Positions 25,842 to 34,844 of a DNA stretch of 64,000 nt are shown in pieces. The notes under the pieces are model-generated. The model saw only the letters and a program-made list of their open reading frames with translations. It was not told the DNA's origin and did no database searches. Within the stretch, counting starts at the first letter, position 1. Each line of letters starts with the position of its first letter. This DNA comes from Actinophytocola sp. (GTDB lineage Bacteria > Actinomycetota > Actinomycetes > Mycobacteriales > Pseudonocardiaceae). The stretch is taken from NCBI RefSeq assembly GCF_009379765.1, contig NZ_WHTD01000022.1, positions 1-64,000 on the forward strand. The letters are read 5' to 3'. A program made the translations under genes and the position numbers.

Positions 25842-26930
25842 TCAGCGGCCGGTCTTCGGCGCGAAGAACCGGGAGATGAGCCGGGCGACCAGGTTGAGCA
25901 GCATGACGATGATGATCAGCGTCAGTGCCGCGGCCCATGCCCGGTCGTAGTTGATCGTGGTGATGCCGTTGGGTGCCAGGCCCTGGCTGTACTGGCGGAA
26001 CACGTACACCGGCAGCGTCATCATCCGGCCGTCGAACAGGTCGAAGTTGGCCGAGTCGACGACGCCGACGGTGATCAGCAGCGGCGCCGTCTCACCGATG
26101 ACCCGGGCGATCGCCAGCATGACGCCGGTGACGAGGCCGGCCACCGCCGTGCGGAGCACGACCTTGACGATCGTGAGCCACTTCGGCACGCCCAGCGCGT
26201 AGGCCGCCTCGCGCAGCTCGTTCGGCACGAGCTTGAGCATCTCCTCCGACGCCCGCACGACGATCGGGATCATCAGCACCGCGAGCGCCACCGAGCCGAC
26301 GACCCCCATACGCACGCCCGGCCCGAAGAACAGCGCGAACAACGCGTAGGCGAACAGGCCGGCCACGATGGACGGGATGCCCGTCATCACGTCGACGAAG
26401 AACGTGATGCCGCGACCCAGCCTGGTCGGCCCGTACTCCACCAGGTAGATGGCGGTGAGCAGGCCGATCGGCACCGAGATGAGCGTGGCGAACAGGGTGA
26501 TCTCGAGGGTGCCGACGATGGCGTGGTAGACGCCGCCTGCGTCCATGCCGCCGAACACGCCGCGCATCGTGTAGGTGAGGAAGTAGCCGTTGAACCGCGC
26601 CAGGCCGTACTGCAGCACCGTCCACAGAAGACTGATCAGTGGGATGACCGCCAGCCCGAACGCGCTGTACATCAGCGTGGTGGCGAGCCGGTCGCGGGCG
26701 GCCCGGCCACCCTCGACGGCACCGGACAGCACCAGGAGCGCCACCGCGAAGAGGATGACGCCGAGGAACACGGCGAGCGGGATGCTGAACGAGCCGAAGA
26801 CCGCCAGGATCCCGGACATGGCCGCGAGCGAGAGCACGAACAGACCGAGCGGGCTGTAGCGCGGGAGCTTGCCGTGGCTCAGTTTCTTGGCGCGGAGCCC
26901 GACGTCGATCGGGTCCTGCAGGGTGGTCAC
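25842..26930 (-). CDS. pstA: Phosphate ABC transporter permease PstA
   Basis: 362 residues from GTG 26930, whose first base is shared with the pstC stop (TAGTG overlap). The protein has eight or so hydrophobic segments; the conserved permease loop is [22 protein letters not shown], followed by [11 protein letters not shown], typical of PstA. An extra N-terminal pair of helices (residues 25-75) precedes the standard six, as often seen in actinobacteria. It forms the channel together with PstC. An upstream in-frame ATG would overlap pstC further and is not needed. Confidence 0.95.
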   Translation of the reverse strand: MTTLQDPIDVGLRAKKLSHGKLPRYSPLGLFVLSLAAMSGILAVFGSFSIPLAVFLGVILFAVALLVLSGAVEGGRAARDRLATTLMYSAFGLAVIPLISLLWTVLQYGLARFNGYFLTYTMRGVFGGMDAGGVYHAIVGTLEITLFATLISVPIGLLTAIYLVEYGPTRLGRGITFFVDVMTGIPSIVAGLFAYALFALFFGPGVRMGVVGSVALAVLMIPIVVRASEEMLKLVPNELREAAYALGVPKWLTIVKVVLRTAVAGLVTGVMLAIARVIGETAPLLITVGVVDSANFDLFDGRMMTLPVYVFRQYSQGLAPNGITTINYDRAWAAALTLIIIVMLLNLVARLISRFFAPKTGR

Positions 26931-27922
26931 TAGTTGGCCCCCGAGAACTCGGCGCGCCGCGACACGATCCACCGCGCGATCATGTTGACGACGAGTGTGA
27001 TGACGAACAGCACCAGGCCGGTGAAGATCAGCACGTTGACGCCGATGCTGGTGGACTCCGGGAACTTCAGCGCGATGTTCGCGGCGATGTTCTGCTGCTG
27101 ACCGGGCTGCAGGATGAAGAACGAGTAGGCGAGGCCCGGCGAGAGGACCATCGCGACGGCCATCGTCTCACCGAGCGCGCGACCGAGACCGAGCATCGTC
27201 GCGCTGATGATGCCGGACCGGGCGAACGGGAAGACGGCGAGCCGCACCATCTCCCAGCGGGTGGCGCCGAGCGCGAGCGCGGCCTCCTGGTGCAGCGTCG
27301 GGGTCTGCAGGAACACCTCGCGGGACACCGCGGTGATGATCGGCAGGATCATCACGGCGAGCACGATGCCCGCGGTGAGGATCGTTCGGGGCGGGGTGCC
27401 GACCGGCCCCGCGAAGATCGGGATGAAGCCGAGGTACTCGCTCAGCCAGACGAAGACCGGGTACACCTTGGGCATCAGCCACAGGGCGCCCCACAGGCCG
27501 TAGACCACGCTGGGGATGGCCGCGAGCAGGTCGATGGCGTAGCCGAAGACCTGGGCCAGCCTGCGCGGCGCGTAGTGGGAGATGAACAACGCAACCCCGA
27601 TGGCGACGGGGGTCGCGATGAGCAGCGCGATGAGCGCCGCGAGAACCGTGCCGAACACGAGTGGGCCGACGTAGCCGAGGAGCGACTGGCCCTCCTCGAT
27701 CCACTGGATCCGGTCGGCCAGCACCTCGGTGGGGGTGTCGATCGCCGGCCAGGCCTCGGCGACCAGGAAGATCGCGACCGCGGCGAGGATGACGAGGATG
27801 AGGACACCGGCGGCGCGAGCGGCGTTCGAGAAGATGACATCGCCCGGCCGCTGCGGTGCGCTTTGCTTGGCCGGTCGATGCGGCGCCTTGCGCCTTGTCG
27901 CCGGTTGGCCCGTTGTGGTCAC
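26930..27922 (-). CDS. pstC: Phosphate ABC transporter permease PstC
   Basis: 330 residues from GTG 27922. The first 30 residues are basic and Pro-rich (TRRKAPHRPAKQ), then six membrane helices. The permease EAA-type loop reads QEAALALGATRWEMVRLAVFPFA, and LGRALGETMAVAM is the PstC hallmark. It begins 103 nt after the pstS stop; this gap contains a long perfect hairpin (27955-27994). It partners with PstA in one complex. Confidence 0.96.
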   Translation of the reverse strand: MTTTGQPATRRKAPHRPAKQSAPQRPGDVIFSNAARAAGVLILVILAAVAIFLVAEAWPAIDTPTEVLADRIQWIEEGQSLLGYVGPLVFGTVLAALIALLIATPVAIGVALFISHYAPRRLAQVFGYAIDLLAAIPSVVYGLWGALWLMPKVYPVFVWLSEYLGFIPIFAGPVGTPPRTILTAGIVLAVMILPIITAVSREVFLQTPTLHQEAALALGATRWEMVRLAVFPFARSGIISATMLGLGRALGETMAVAMVLSPGLAYSFFILQPGQQQNIAANIALKFPESTSIGVNVLIFTGLVLFVITLVVNMIARWIVSRRAEFSGAN

Positions 27923-27954
27923 GACAGCTCCGTGGACGGGAAGGGACGGGCGCG

Positions 27955-27994
27955 GCCGGGTGGACGACCACGTTCGCGTGGTCGTCCACCCGGC
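27955..27994 (-). terminator. Long hairpin between pstS and pstC
   Basis: An 18-bp perfect stem (27955-27972 with 27977-27994) closed by a 4-nt loop; on the transcribed strand the loop is CGAA. No U-run follows. The place between the binding-protein gene and the permease gene suggests an mRNA-stabilising or partial-termination element that keeps PstS in excess over the membrane subunits. Function is inferred from position. Confidence 0.7.
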
Positions 27995-28025
27995 TGGCCA
28001 GACCGTAACAAGGTGTCCGGCTCGG

Positions 28026-29135
28026 TCAGCTGCCCGCGCCGATGGACTCGATCGAGGCATCGACGTCGGTGCGCAGCGTGTCGTAGATCGGGGCGGACCC
28101 GGCCGCCTCGGCGGCTGCCTTCTGGCCCTTCTCGCTCGAGATGTAGCCGACGAACGCCTTGACCAGGTCGCCCTGGGTGGCGTCGCTGTACTTCTCGCAC
28201 ACGATGATGTACGAGACCAGCACGATCGGGTAGGTGCCCTCGGCCGTGGTGTCCCGCTTGAGCTCGTAGGCCAGGTCGTGCTCGGGCCCACCAGAGACCC
28301 GCTCCGACTCGTCGACGATCTTCGCGGCGGCCTCGGCCGACGGGTCGACGAAGTTCTCGCCGACCTTGATCTTGGCCTTGCCCAGCTGACCGGCCTGGCT
28401 GGCGTCCGCGTAGCCGATGGTGCCCTGGCCACCCGAGACGGTCTGCACGACACCCGAGGTGCCCTGCGCCGACTGGCCACCCTTCAGCGGCCACTCACCG
28501 CTGGCCTCGTGCGGCCAGGCCTCCGGCGCGACCACCGACAGGTAGTCGGTGAAGTTCTCGGTGGTGCCCGACTCGTCGGAGCGGTTGACCGGGGTGACCG
28601 CCGTGCCGGGGAGCGTGGCGTCGGGGTTGTCCGCCTTGATCTTCGGGTCGTCCCACCTGGTGATCTTGCGGTCGAAGATTCCGGCCACGGTCGCGGCCGA
28701 GAGCTGCAGGTTGTCCACGTTGTCGAGGTTGTAGACGACCGCGATCGGGCTGATGTAGAGCGGCAGGTGGATGGCGTCGCTGCCGCACCGCTCCTCGGCC
28801 GCCGCCCGCTCCTCGTCGTCCATCACCGCGTCGGAGCCAGCCCAGTCGACCGCACCTTCACCGAACTGGGTGCGACCGGCGCCGGAACCGGCCGGGTCAT
28901 AGCTGACGGTGACGTCCGGGTTCGCCGAGCCGAAGCCCGCGATCCAGGCCTGCATGGCGGCTTCCTGGGAGCTCGCGCCGGCGCCGGCAAGCTTGCCGGC
29001 CAGGTTGCTCTGCTCCGAACCGCCGCCGTTGCTGTCCCCGGAGCCCGAAGGAGCGGGGTCGTTGCCGCACGCGGTCAGTGCCAGGGCACTGGCAGCGACG
29101 AGGGCCGCGATGCGGCCGTAGCGGATGCGCTTCAC
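28026..29135 (-). CDS. pstS: Phosphate-binding lipoprotein PstS
   Basis: 369 residues, GTG start with AGAGGA upstream. Lipoprotein signal ends in LALTAC. The mature protein shows the PstS features: LAGAGASSQEAAMQAWI, DPAGSGAGRTQF, WAGSDAVMDDEE, NRSDESGTTENFTDYL and GTIGYADAS, which contribute the phosphate-binding loops. It is anchored outside the membrane and feeds PstC/PstA. First gene of the operon, with a PHO box about 140 nt upstream. No anomalies. Confidence 0.97.
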   Translation of the reverse strand: MKRIRYGRIAALVAASALALTACGNDPAPSGSGDSNGGGSEQSNLAGKLAGAGASSQEAAMQAWIAGFGSANPDVTVSYDPAGSGAGRTQFGEGAVDWAGSDAVMDDEERAAAEERCGSDAIHLPLYISPIAVVYNLDNVDNLQLSAATVAGIFDRKITRWDDPKIKADNPDATLPGTAVTPVNRSDESGTTENFTDYLSVVAPEAWPHEASGEWPLKGGQSAQGTSGVVQTVSGGQGTIGYADASQAGQLGKAKIKVGENFVDPSAEAAAKIVDESERVSGGPEHDLAYELKRDTTAEGTYPIVLVSYIIVCEKYSDATQGDLVKAFVGYISSEKGQKAAAEAAGSAPIYDTLRTDVDASIESIGAGS

Positions 29136-29274
29136 TGGATCCTCTCGAGGTATGTCGATGTCACGAGATCGGTCCGCCCGCCACGGGTTGTCCGGACGGC
29201 ACGGAACTCACGTGCGCTGCTGAAAGGCGGCACAAGCGCGGACGCTAGGGAAGGGGAATGGACAGACCCGGGTG

Positions 29275-29296
29275 TTCAGGTGAACTCGAGGTGAAC
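29275..29296 (-). promoter_or_regulatory. PHO box upstream of pstS
   Basis: Read on the minus strand: GTTCACCTCGA followed at once by GTTCACCTGAA, two perfect 11-nt direct-repeat units with the GTTCACC core. It lies in the 220-nt region between mshD and pstS. PhoP control of pstSCAB is expected from the Streptomyces model. Confidence 0.85.
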
Positions 29297-29355
29297 AACA
29301 CCGGATTGTGATTTTTGTTGCGTGGAGTAACGGTGACGCCTTCTCCGCGGGTCAA

Positions 29356-30219
29356 TTACCGCTGGTAGGCGACATCCGTCTCGGCGACCGTGAAACCCAA
29401 CCGGTTGTACAGCGCGACGGCCGCGGAATTGTCCGACTCCACGTACAGAACCGCCTCTCCGAGCCCGATGTCGCGCAGGTGGTGCAGGCCGACCAGGGTG
29501 AGCGCCCTGCCCAGGCCGCCGCCCTGCGCGGCCGGGTCGACGCCCACCACGTAGACCTCGCCGATCTCACCCGGATGCACCTTGGTCCAGTGAAAGCCGA
29601 CGACCTTGTCCGCCCGGGTGGCGAGAAAGAGACCCTTCGGGTCGAACCAGCCCTCCCGCTCGGTGGCGACGACTTCCTCGACGGTGAGCCGGCTCTGCTC
29701 GGGGTGCCAGTCGAACGCGCGGCCGTTGACCGCGACCAGCTCGGCCTCGTCCCGGCCGGGGACGAACGTACGCACGCCGACGCCGTCGGGCCACGACGGC
29801 GCCGGCAGGTCGGCCAGGCCGGTCAGCCGCATCTTCAGCAGCTCCCGCACCCTGGCAAGGTTCTTCCGCTCCGCGATCCGCACGGCCGCCGGATGGTCGC
29901 CGTGCGACCAGATCCGCAGCTTCTCCTCGGCCCGGTCGAGCACGGCCTCGACGAGGCGCGTGCCGTGGCCCTCGCACCGGTGCGCGGGGTGCACGACTGC
30001 TTCGGCGACCTGGTTGCCGAACGCGTCGCCGCCGGTGTCGAGGTGCGCGTAGCCGACGAGCTCGCCGCCCTCGTGCGCGAGCAGGTGCGACCCACCGCGG
30101 AACTCCCGGGGCAACGGACCTTGCTCGTCGACCTCGGGTCGCCCGTCGTGCGCCCGCGCGGCGCGAAGCAGTGCCCGGACGTCGTCCCCCGGTGCGGACT
30201 CCTGCCAGGTGATCCTCAC
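29356..30219 (-). CDS. mshD: Mycothiol synthase MshD
   Basis: 287 residues with two tandem GNAT acetyltransferase domains. The N-terminal one is degenerate; the C-terminal one has the acetyl-CoA loop VDPAAQGGGLGRALT and the ending VESDNSAAVALYNRLGFTV. It acetylates Cys-GlcN-Ins with acetyl-CoA, the last step of mycothiol synthesis. GTG 30219 follows a TAATGT box by exactly 7 nt, so the message is probably leaderless and separate from glnR, which ends 15 nt upstream. Length is normal. Confidence 0.95.
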   Translation of the reverse strand: MRITWQESAPGDDVRALLRAARAHDGRPEVDEQGPLPREFRGGSHLLAHEGGELVGYAHLDTGGDAFGNQVAEAVVHPAHRCEGHGTRLVEAVLDRAEEKLRIWSHGDHPAAVRIAERKNLARVRELLKMRLTGLADLPAPSWPDGVGVRTFVPGRDEAELVAVNGRAFDWHPEQSRLTVEEVVATEREGWFDPKGLFLATRADKVVGFHWTKVHPGEIGEVYVVGVDPAAQGGGLGRALTLVGLHHLRDIGLGEAVLYVESDNSAAVALYNRLGFTVAETDVAYQR

Positions 30220-30234
30220 GTCCCCGACATTACG

Positions 30235-30963
30235 TCAGAGCGCGCTGACCGGGTCCTGCTCGGCGGTCAGCCGGTCCGCGGTGGCGGCGGCGGGCTTGGG
30301 GGGCTGGACGAACTTGTAGCCCACGTTGCGCACGGTGCCGATCATCTGCTCGTGCTCGGTGCCGAGCTTCGCGCGCAGCCGTCGCACGTGCACGTCCACG
30401 GTCCGGGTGCCGCCGAAGAAGTCGTAGCCCCACACCTCCTGCAGCAGCTGCGCCCGGGTGAAGACCCGGCCCGCGTGCTGCGCGAGGTACTTGAGCAGCT
30501 CGAACTCCTTGTACGTCAGGTCGAGCGGCCGGCCACGCAGCCGAGCCATGTACGTCGCCTCGTCGATCACCAGCTCGCCGAGCCGCAACGCGCCGTCGGC
30601 GGGAGCGCCGGCCGGGCCGCGCGAGTTGAGCAGCCGCAGCCGGGCGTCGACCTCGGCCGGACCGGCGGTCGGCAGGAGGATGTCGTCCACCCGCCACTCC
30701 GGGTTGACGGCCACCAGACCGCCCTCGTTGACGACGGCGACGACGGGCACGCTGTCGCCGCCGCTGGTGAGCAGCCGGCACAGGCTCTTGGCCGCGGCGA
30801 GGTCCGTGCGCGCGTCGACCAGGACGACGTCCCGTGACCCTGCGTCGAGCAACGCGGTGACCTCCGGCGCCTGGGTGCGCACGTGGTGGGGCAGCAACAT
30901 CAGGGATGGCACGACCGAGCCCGGCGTTGGGTCCGCGGTGAGCAGCAGCAGGTCGAGGCTCAT
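30235..30963 (-). CDS. glnR: Nitrogen response regulator GlnR (OmpR-type, atypical receiver)
   Basis: 242 residues, ATG 30963. The receiver domain lacks the normal acidic pocket at its start ([17 protein letters not shown]), but keeps [21 protein letters not shown] and [15 protein letters not shown], typical of the orphan GlnR group. The C-terminal winged helix is complete ([62 protein letters not shown]). GlnR activates nitrogen assimilation genes such as glnA and amtB. Its place beside mshD and pst is as in Streptomyces. An inverted repeat 74 nt upstream (31037-31052) may be an operator. Confidence 0.9.
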   Translation of the reverse strand: MSLDLLLLTADPTPGSVVPSLMLLPHHVRTQAPEVTALLDAGSRDVVLVDARTDLAAAKSLCRLLTSGGDSVPVVAVVNEGGLVAVNPEWRVDDILLPTAGPAEVDARLRLLNSRGPAGAPADGALRLGELVIDEATYMARLRGRPLDLTYKEFELLKYLAQHAGRVFTRAQLLQEVWGYDFFGGTRTVDVHVRRLRAKLGTEHEQMIGTVRNVGYKFVQPPKPAAATADRLTAEQDPVSAL

Positions 30964-31036
30964 TGGGGGCCCGCCTCTCCGGGTACTCCGTGGCTTTCCG
31001 GGAGAATAACCGCTGTGCCCGCCGAATGTCCTGGTC

Positions 31037-31052
31037 GTGACGCATGTGTCAC
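31037..31052. promoter_or_regulatory. Inverted repeat in the glnR upstream region (candidate GlnR box)
   Basis: GTGAC-N6-GTCAC, a perfect 5-bp dyad with the spacing of GlnR half-sites (consensus remembered as GTNAC-N6-GAAAC). It sits 74-89 nt upstream of glnR and just before the broken hydrolase. Autoregulation is a guess. Confidence 0.45.
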
Positions 31053-31056
31053 ACGA

Positions 31057-31649
31057 GTGCACCAGCGGACCGGCGACGGCGTGCGGCTCGCGGGACTGGT
31101 GTTGCGACGGCAACATTCCCGTAACGAGCCGGAGGTACGGTCCGCTGTCGGCTCCGCGGTCGACTCTGCGGTCGTCGTCGGCCACGGCTTCACCAACCAT
31201 GTCCGCAAGCCGTTCGTCGAACGGATCCTGCGCCGCCTCGCCCGGCGACACACGGTAGTCGCGTTCGACTTCCGCGGGCGCGGTCGTTCGGGCGGGCGCG
31301 CAGGCTGTTCTGGCTGGCCGAGCTGCCGCACGGCCGGCTCGCGATGCGTGCGCTGCGGGTACGGCTCGCGCCGCCGTCATTGGAGATTCCGGCCAGCCCG
31401 ATCGAGGTCGCGCACCGGATCGCACCCACCCCCTTACTACTGGTGCACGGCGACGGGGATCATTACCTGGGCGTGGACCACCCGCTGGCCGTGCGGAGGG
31501 CCACCGGTGGCCACGCGGAGCTGTGGCTCGAGCGCGGTGTGCGGCACGCGGAGACCGCGATGAGCCCGGAGCTGGTCGACCGGATGGCGGCCTGGCTGGC
31601 CGACCACTGCGGGAGCCGAACGAACGAAGCGGAGCGAACGGCGGCATGA
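31057..31649 (+). pseudogene. Alpha/beta hydrolase with internal deletion
   Basis: The first frame reads [28 protein letters not shown] and [14 protein letters not shown], the start of an alpha/beta hydrolase with the oxyanion HG. About 70-80 residues, including the nucleophile elbow, are then absent, and another frame continues with [39 protein letters not shown] and the final catalytic His in [12 protein letters not shown] deletion plus frame change has destroyed the enzyme. The stop lies 17 nt before the LmeA-like gene. Confidence 0.75.
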
Positions 31650-31666
31650 CACCGAGGACGGCACAG

Positions 31667-32557
31667 ATGACGACACCCGGAAAGTCCGGCACCGCGCCCC
31701 GGCGGCGACGGCGGACCCGCAGGATCGTCATCAGCCTCGTGGTGCTGATCGGCTTGCTGGTGGCGGCCGACTTCGGCGCCGCGGCGGTCTTCGAGTACCA
31801 GGTGTCCAAGCGCGCCCGCGAGCAGTTCCACCTCACCGACGACCCGTCGGTGAAGGTCAACGGCTTCTCCTTCCTGGCCCAGGCGATCTCCGGCGAGTAC
31901 GACCACGTCTCGATCGACGCCAAGGGCGTTCCGGTGCAGGACACGCTGCGCGACCTCGAGGTGCACGTCGACCTGATGGGTGTCATCGCCCCGCTCGGCG
32001 ACCTCGTGTCCGGCACGCTGCAGGGCGTGCGGGTGCGTGAGGTGGAGGGCCAGGTCCGGGTCAAGGCCTCGGACGTCACCCGGGCCATCCTGCAGAACGA
32101 GAACCCGCTGGTCTCCTCGATCACCAACCTCACGATCGACCCGGTCAGCGAGCAGGACGCCCGGTCCGACCCCGACGAGCGCACCGACGAGGAGCAGGCC
32201 GCGGCCGAGCGCGCCGAGGAGCTCGAGGACGACGACGACACCCAGGCCGGCGCGCGGATCTGCGCCACCGGCGACATCGGCGGCGAGGAGACCGACTTCT
32301 GCGCGTTCGGTCTGATCACGCTGGTGGACGCCAAGGCGAACTTCGTCCCGTCGCGGCTGGAGCTGCGCAACAGCGTCCTGGGCTCCGGTCAGCTGCCCCC
32401 GCAGTTCGAGGCCGGCATCCTGCAGATGCTCAAGGTCACCCTCGACCCCGGTGAGCTGCCCTTCACGGTCACACCCACGGCGGTCAATGTCGAACCGGGC
32501 GTACTGTCGGTGAAAGGCAAGGCGTTCGACGTGGTGCTCGGCGGGAGTGGTGCATGA
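31667..32557 (+). CDS. LmeA-like DUF2993 phospholipid-binding protein
   Basis: 296 residues from ATG 31667 (GAGGA site 8 nt upstream; ATG 31646 possible). A basic N-terminus and one membrane anchor ([24 protein letters not shown]) are followed by a DUF2993 beta-rich domain ([23 protein letters not shown]). An acidic, probably disordered insert ([25 protein letters not shown] split by the strands) is found in the middle. LmeA of mycobacteria is a periplasmic phosphoinositide-binding protein involved in lipomannan maturation; by homology this one is probably envelope-located. Its stop overlaps the next start by 4 nt. Confidence 0.82.
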   Translation: MTTPGKSGTAPRRRRRTRRIVISLVVLIGLLVAADFGAAAVFEYQVSKRAREQFHLTDDPSVKVNGFSFLAQAISGEYDHVSIDAKGVPVQDTLRDLEVHVDLMGVIAPLGDLVSGTLQGVRVREVEGQVRVKASDVTRAILQNENPLVSSITNLTIDPVSEQDARSDPDERTDEEQAAAERAEELEDDDDTQAGARICATGDIGGEETDFCAFGLITLVDAKANFVPSRLELRNSVLGSGQLPPQFEAGILQMLKVTLDPGELPFTVTPTAVNVEPGVLSVKGKAFDVVLGGSGA

Positions 32558-32979
32558 CCGGTGCGCTGGTGCTGATCGGCACGCTCGTGCTCGCGAGCGC
32601 GCTCGGCCTGGCACTGCGGGCCCGCAACGGCCGGATCAGGGCCGCCGCCGGTTCCGGGCTTCCCGAGGACGTGCGCCGCGCGCTCGCCCCGGCCGGGGTC
32701 ACTCTCGTGCAGCTGTCCACCACGTTCTGCGCACCGTGCCGGCAGGCCCGCGTGCTGCTGTCCGACCTCGCCGCCCGCACCGACGGGCTGCACCACACCG
32801 AGCTCGACCTCACCGACCGGCCCGAGCTGGCGCGTGAGCTGTCCGTGCTGCGCACTCCCACCACGCTCGCGGTCGACGGGCAGGGCACCGAGCTCCTGCG
32901 GGTCGGCGGGGTGCCCAGGCGGGACATCCTGCTGGAGGCGCTCCGGCCGCACCTCGGCCCATCGGTCGGCCCAACCTGA
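32554..32979 (+). CDS. Membrane-anchored thioredoxin-like protein
   Basis: 141 residues, ATGA overlap with the LmeA-like gene. An N-terminal hydrophobic helix (ALVLIGTLVLASALGLAL) anchors a thioredoxin fold with the redox motif TTFCAPCRQA and the cis-Pro loop LRTPTTLAVDG. It probably reduces or oxidises disulfides at the membrane. The active-site spacing CAPC is canonical. It sits just before the leader peptide and sulfurtransferase genes, in keeping with a thiol-related neighbourhood. Confidence 0.88.
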   Translation: MTGALVLIGTLVLASALGLALRARNGRIRAAAGSGLPEDVRRALAPAGVTLVQLSTTFCAPCRQARVLLSDLAARTDGLHHTELDLTDRPELARELSVLRTPTTLAVDGQGTELLRVGGVPRRDILLEALRPHLGPSVGPT

Positions 32980-33061
32980 CCTGCGAAAATCACCCACTCG
33001 GGCCGTCCCACCCAGTGGACACGCCTCCCAGGGGCAGGGAATCGACGGTAGTGTGCGAGGC

Positions 33062-33139
33062 GTGTACACCTTGCTGACCAGGCGTCGCGCGGTCGACTAC
33101 TGCCGCGTCGACTCGAGCCTGTGTCCGGCAACTGACTGA
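33062..33139 (+). CDS. Cysteine-containing leader peptide (25 residues), probable attenuator
   Basis: GTG 33062 lies exactly 7 nt after a TAGTGT box, so it probably is the first codon of a leaderless mRNA. The peptide reads LLTRRRAVDYCRV and SSLCPATD; the LTxRRxVDxxRVxxxLC pattern is known from putative leader peptides upstream of actinobacterial sulfur genes. The two Cys codons, at positions 14 and 21, could sense Cys-tRNA charging, with GC-rich potential hairpins at 33140-33200 between it and DUF4395-sseA. It would set expression of those genes according to cysteine supply. Mechanism inferred. Confidence 0.72.
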   Translation: MYTLLTRRRAVDYCRVDSSLCPATD

Positions 33140-33220
33140 CGGGCGGCCCCTCTCGGCCTTCGCCCGCGCTGGTTACCGCTGCCCAGCCATGCGTCCAGCT
33201 CCGCAGTCAGGAGGTCGTCC

Positions 33221-33661
33221 ATGTCCGCACACCCGCCCGTTGATCCCCGCGGCCCACGGTTCACCGCGTGGGTCACCACCGTCGTCCTCGCCGTCGCGCT
33301 GGTCACCTCGTGGTGGCCACTGCTCGCGGCGCAGGGCGTGGTGTTCGCGATCGGCGCGTTCGCCGGGCTGCGCGTCGCGCCGTACTCGCTGGTCTACCGG
33401 TACCTGGTCGCGCCGCGGCTCCAGCCGACCGCCGAGCGCGAGGACCAGGCGCCGCTGCGCTTCGCCCAGGGCGTCGGCTTCGGGTTCGCCGTGCTCGGCA
33501 CGCTCGGGTACGCCCTCGACGTGCCGGCGCTCGGCGTGGTGGCGACCGCGTTCGCGCTGGCGGCGGCGTTCCTCAACGCCGCGTTCGCGTTCTGCCTCGG
33601 CTGCGAGACCTACCTACTGATCAAACGAGTCACCCCAACGAAGGAGAGAGCGCTCCGATGA
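33221..33661 (+). CDS. DUF4395 membrane protein
   Basis: 146 residues, ATG behind AGGAGG. Four hydrophobic helices; conserved DUF4395 features are DPRGPRFTAW at the start and AFCLGCETYLLIKR at the end, with a CLGC cysteine pair facing one side of the membrane. The function of the family is not established, but it is always beside sseA-type sulfurtransferases, suggesting a role in sulfur handling. The stop overlaps sseA by 4 nt. Confidence 0.88.
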   Translation: MSAHPPVDPRGPRFTAWVTTVVLAVALVTSWWPLLAAQGVVFAIGAFAGLRVAPYSLVYRYLVAPRLQPTAEREDQAPLRFAQGVGFGFAVLGTLGYALDVPALGVVATAFALAAAFLNAAFAFCLGCETYLLIKRVTPTKERALR

Positions 33662-34500
33662 GCCGCGAAGACGTGTTGGTCACGGCCGAGTGGGCCGAAG
33701 AGAACCTCGGGACCGCCGGGGTGGTGTTCGTCGAGGTCGACGAGGACACCTCCGCGTACGACGGCGGCCACATCCCGGGCGCGGTCCGGATCGACTGGAA
33801 GACCGAGCTGCAGGACCAGGTGCGCCGCGACTTCGTCGACCGCGCCGGCTTCGAGAAGCTGCTGTCCGCCAAGGGGATCGGCAACTCCGACAAGGTCGTT
33901 CTCTACGGCGGCAACAACAACTGGTTCGCCGCGTACGCCTACTGGTACTTCAAGCTGTACGGCCACGACGCGGTGCAGCTGCTCGACGGCGGCCGCAAGA
34001 AGTGGGAGCTGGACGGGCGGCCGCTGGCCACCGACGCGGTGACCCGTGAGGAGACCAGCTACGCCGCCAAGGAGCAGGACACCGCGATCCGCGCGTTCCG
34101 CGACGAGGTGGTCGGGGCGATCAACGCCAAGAACCTGGTCGACGTGCGCTCGCCCGACGAGTTCTCCGGCAAGCTGCTCGCCCCCGCCCACCTGCCGCAG
34201 GAGCAGGCGCAGCGCGGCGGGCACATACCGTCGGCGATCAACGTGCCGTGGAGCAAGGCGGCGAACGAGGACGGCACGTTCAAGTCCTCCGACGAGCTGC
34301 GCGAGCTCTACAAGGCGGCCGGGATCGACGAGGCCAAGGCCACCATCGCCTACTGCCGCATCGGTGAGCGCAGCTCGCACACCTGGTTCGCGCTGCACGA
34401 GCTGCTCGACCACTCGGACGTGAAGAACTACGACGGCTCGTGGACGGAGTACGGCTCGCTGGTCGGCGTGCCGGTCGAGATCGGTCCCGGAGCCCACTGA
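33658..34500 (+). CDS. sseA: Thiosulfate/3-mercaptopyruvate sulfurtransferase (rhodanese)
   Basis: 280 residues with two rhodanese domains. The N-terminal, inactive one has GHIPGAVRIDW; the C-terminal one has DVRSPDEFSGK, GHIPSAINVPW and the active-site loop AYCRIGERSS with C233. The enzyme moves sulfane sulfur from thiosulfate to cyanide or thiol acceptors. It is encoded in an operon with DUF4395 and DUF1416, downstream of the Cys leader peptide. Length and loops are normal. Confidence 0.95.
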   Translation: MSREDVLVTAEWAEENLGTAGVVFVEVDEDTSAYDGGHIPGAVRIDWKTELQDQVRRDFVDRAGFEKLLSAKGIGNSDKVVLYGGNNNWFAAYAYWYFKLYGHDAVQLLDGGRKKWELDGRPLATDAVTREETSYAAKEQDTAIRAFRDEVVGAINAKNLVDVRSPDEFSGKLLAPAHLPQEQAQRGGHIPSAINVPWSKAANEDGTFKSSDELRELYKAAGIDEAKATIAYCRIGERSSHTWFALHELLDHSDVKNYDGSWTEYGSLVGVPVEIGPGAH

Positions 34501-34520
34501 CCTTTCGTGAAGGAGAAGCC

Positions 34521-34829
34521 ATGAGTGACGGATGCGCCGCGCCGGAACAGACCGCGGAGCTGCCGGCGGGCATCGATCTCGAGAAGGAGATCGTGCTCGG
34601 CGGCAAGGTGACCGCGGACGGCGCGCCCGTGGGTGGCGCGTACGTGCGGCTGCTCGACGCGAGCGGCGAGTTCACCGCCGAGGTCGTGTCCTCAAAGGAC
34701 GGTGACTTCCGGTTCTTCGCCGCGCCCGGCCAGTGGACGGTGCGTGCGCTGCACCGCACCGGCAACGGCGAGACCAAGGTGACCGCGGACGGACCGGGGC
34801 TGCACCCGGTCGCGGTGGCGGTCGACTGA
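34521..34829 (+). CDS. DUF1416 protein
   Basis: 102 residues, AAGGAG before the ATG. It shows a carboxypeptidase-regulatory-like beta fold (VLGGKVTADGAPVGGAYVRLL, DGDFRFFAAPGQWTVRAL). The N-terminus carries a cysteine (SDGCAAPEQ). It follows sseA by 20 nt, a fixed arrangement in actinobacteria, so it is likely linked to sulfurtransferase function, perhaps as a carrier or scaffold. A strong hairpin terminates the operon. Confidence 0.88.
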   Translation: MSDGCAAPEQTAELPAGIDLEKEIVLGGKVTADGAPVGGAYVRLLDASGEFTAEVVSSKDGDFRFFAAPGQWTVRALHRTGNGETKVTADGPGLHPVAVAVD

Positions 34830-34844
34830 GAAGGCATCTCACCA

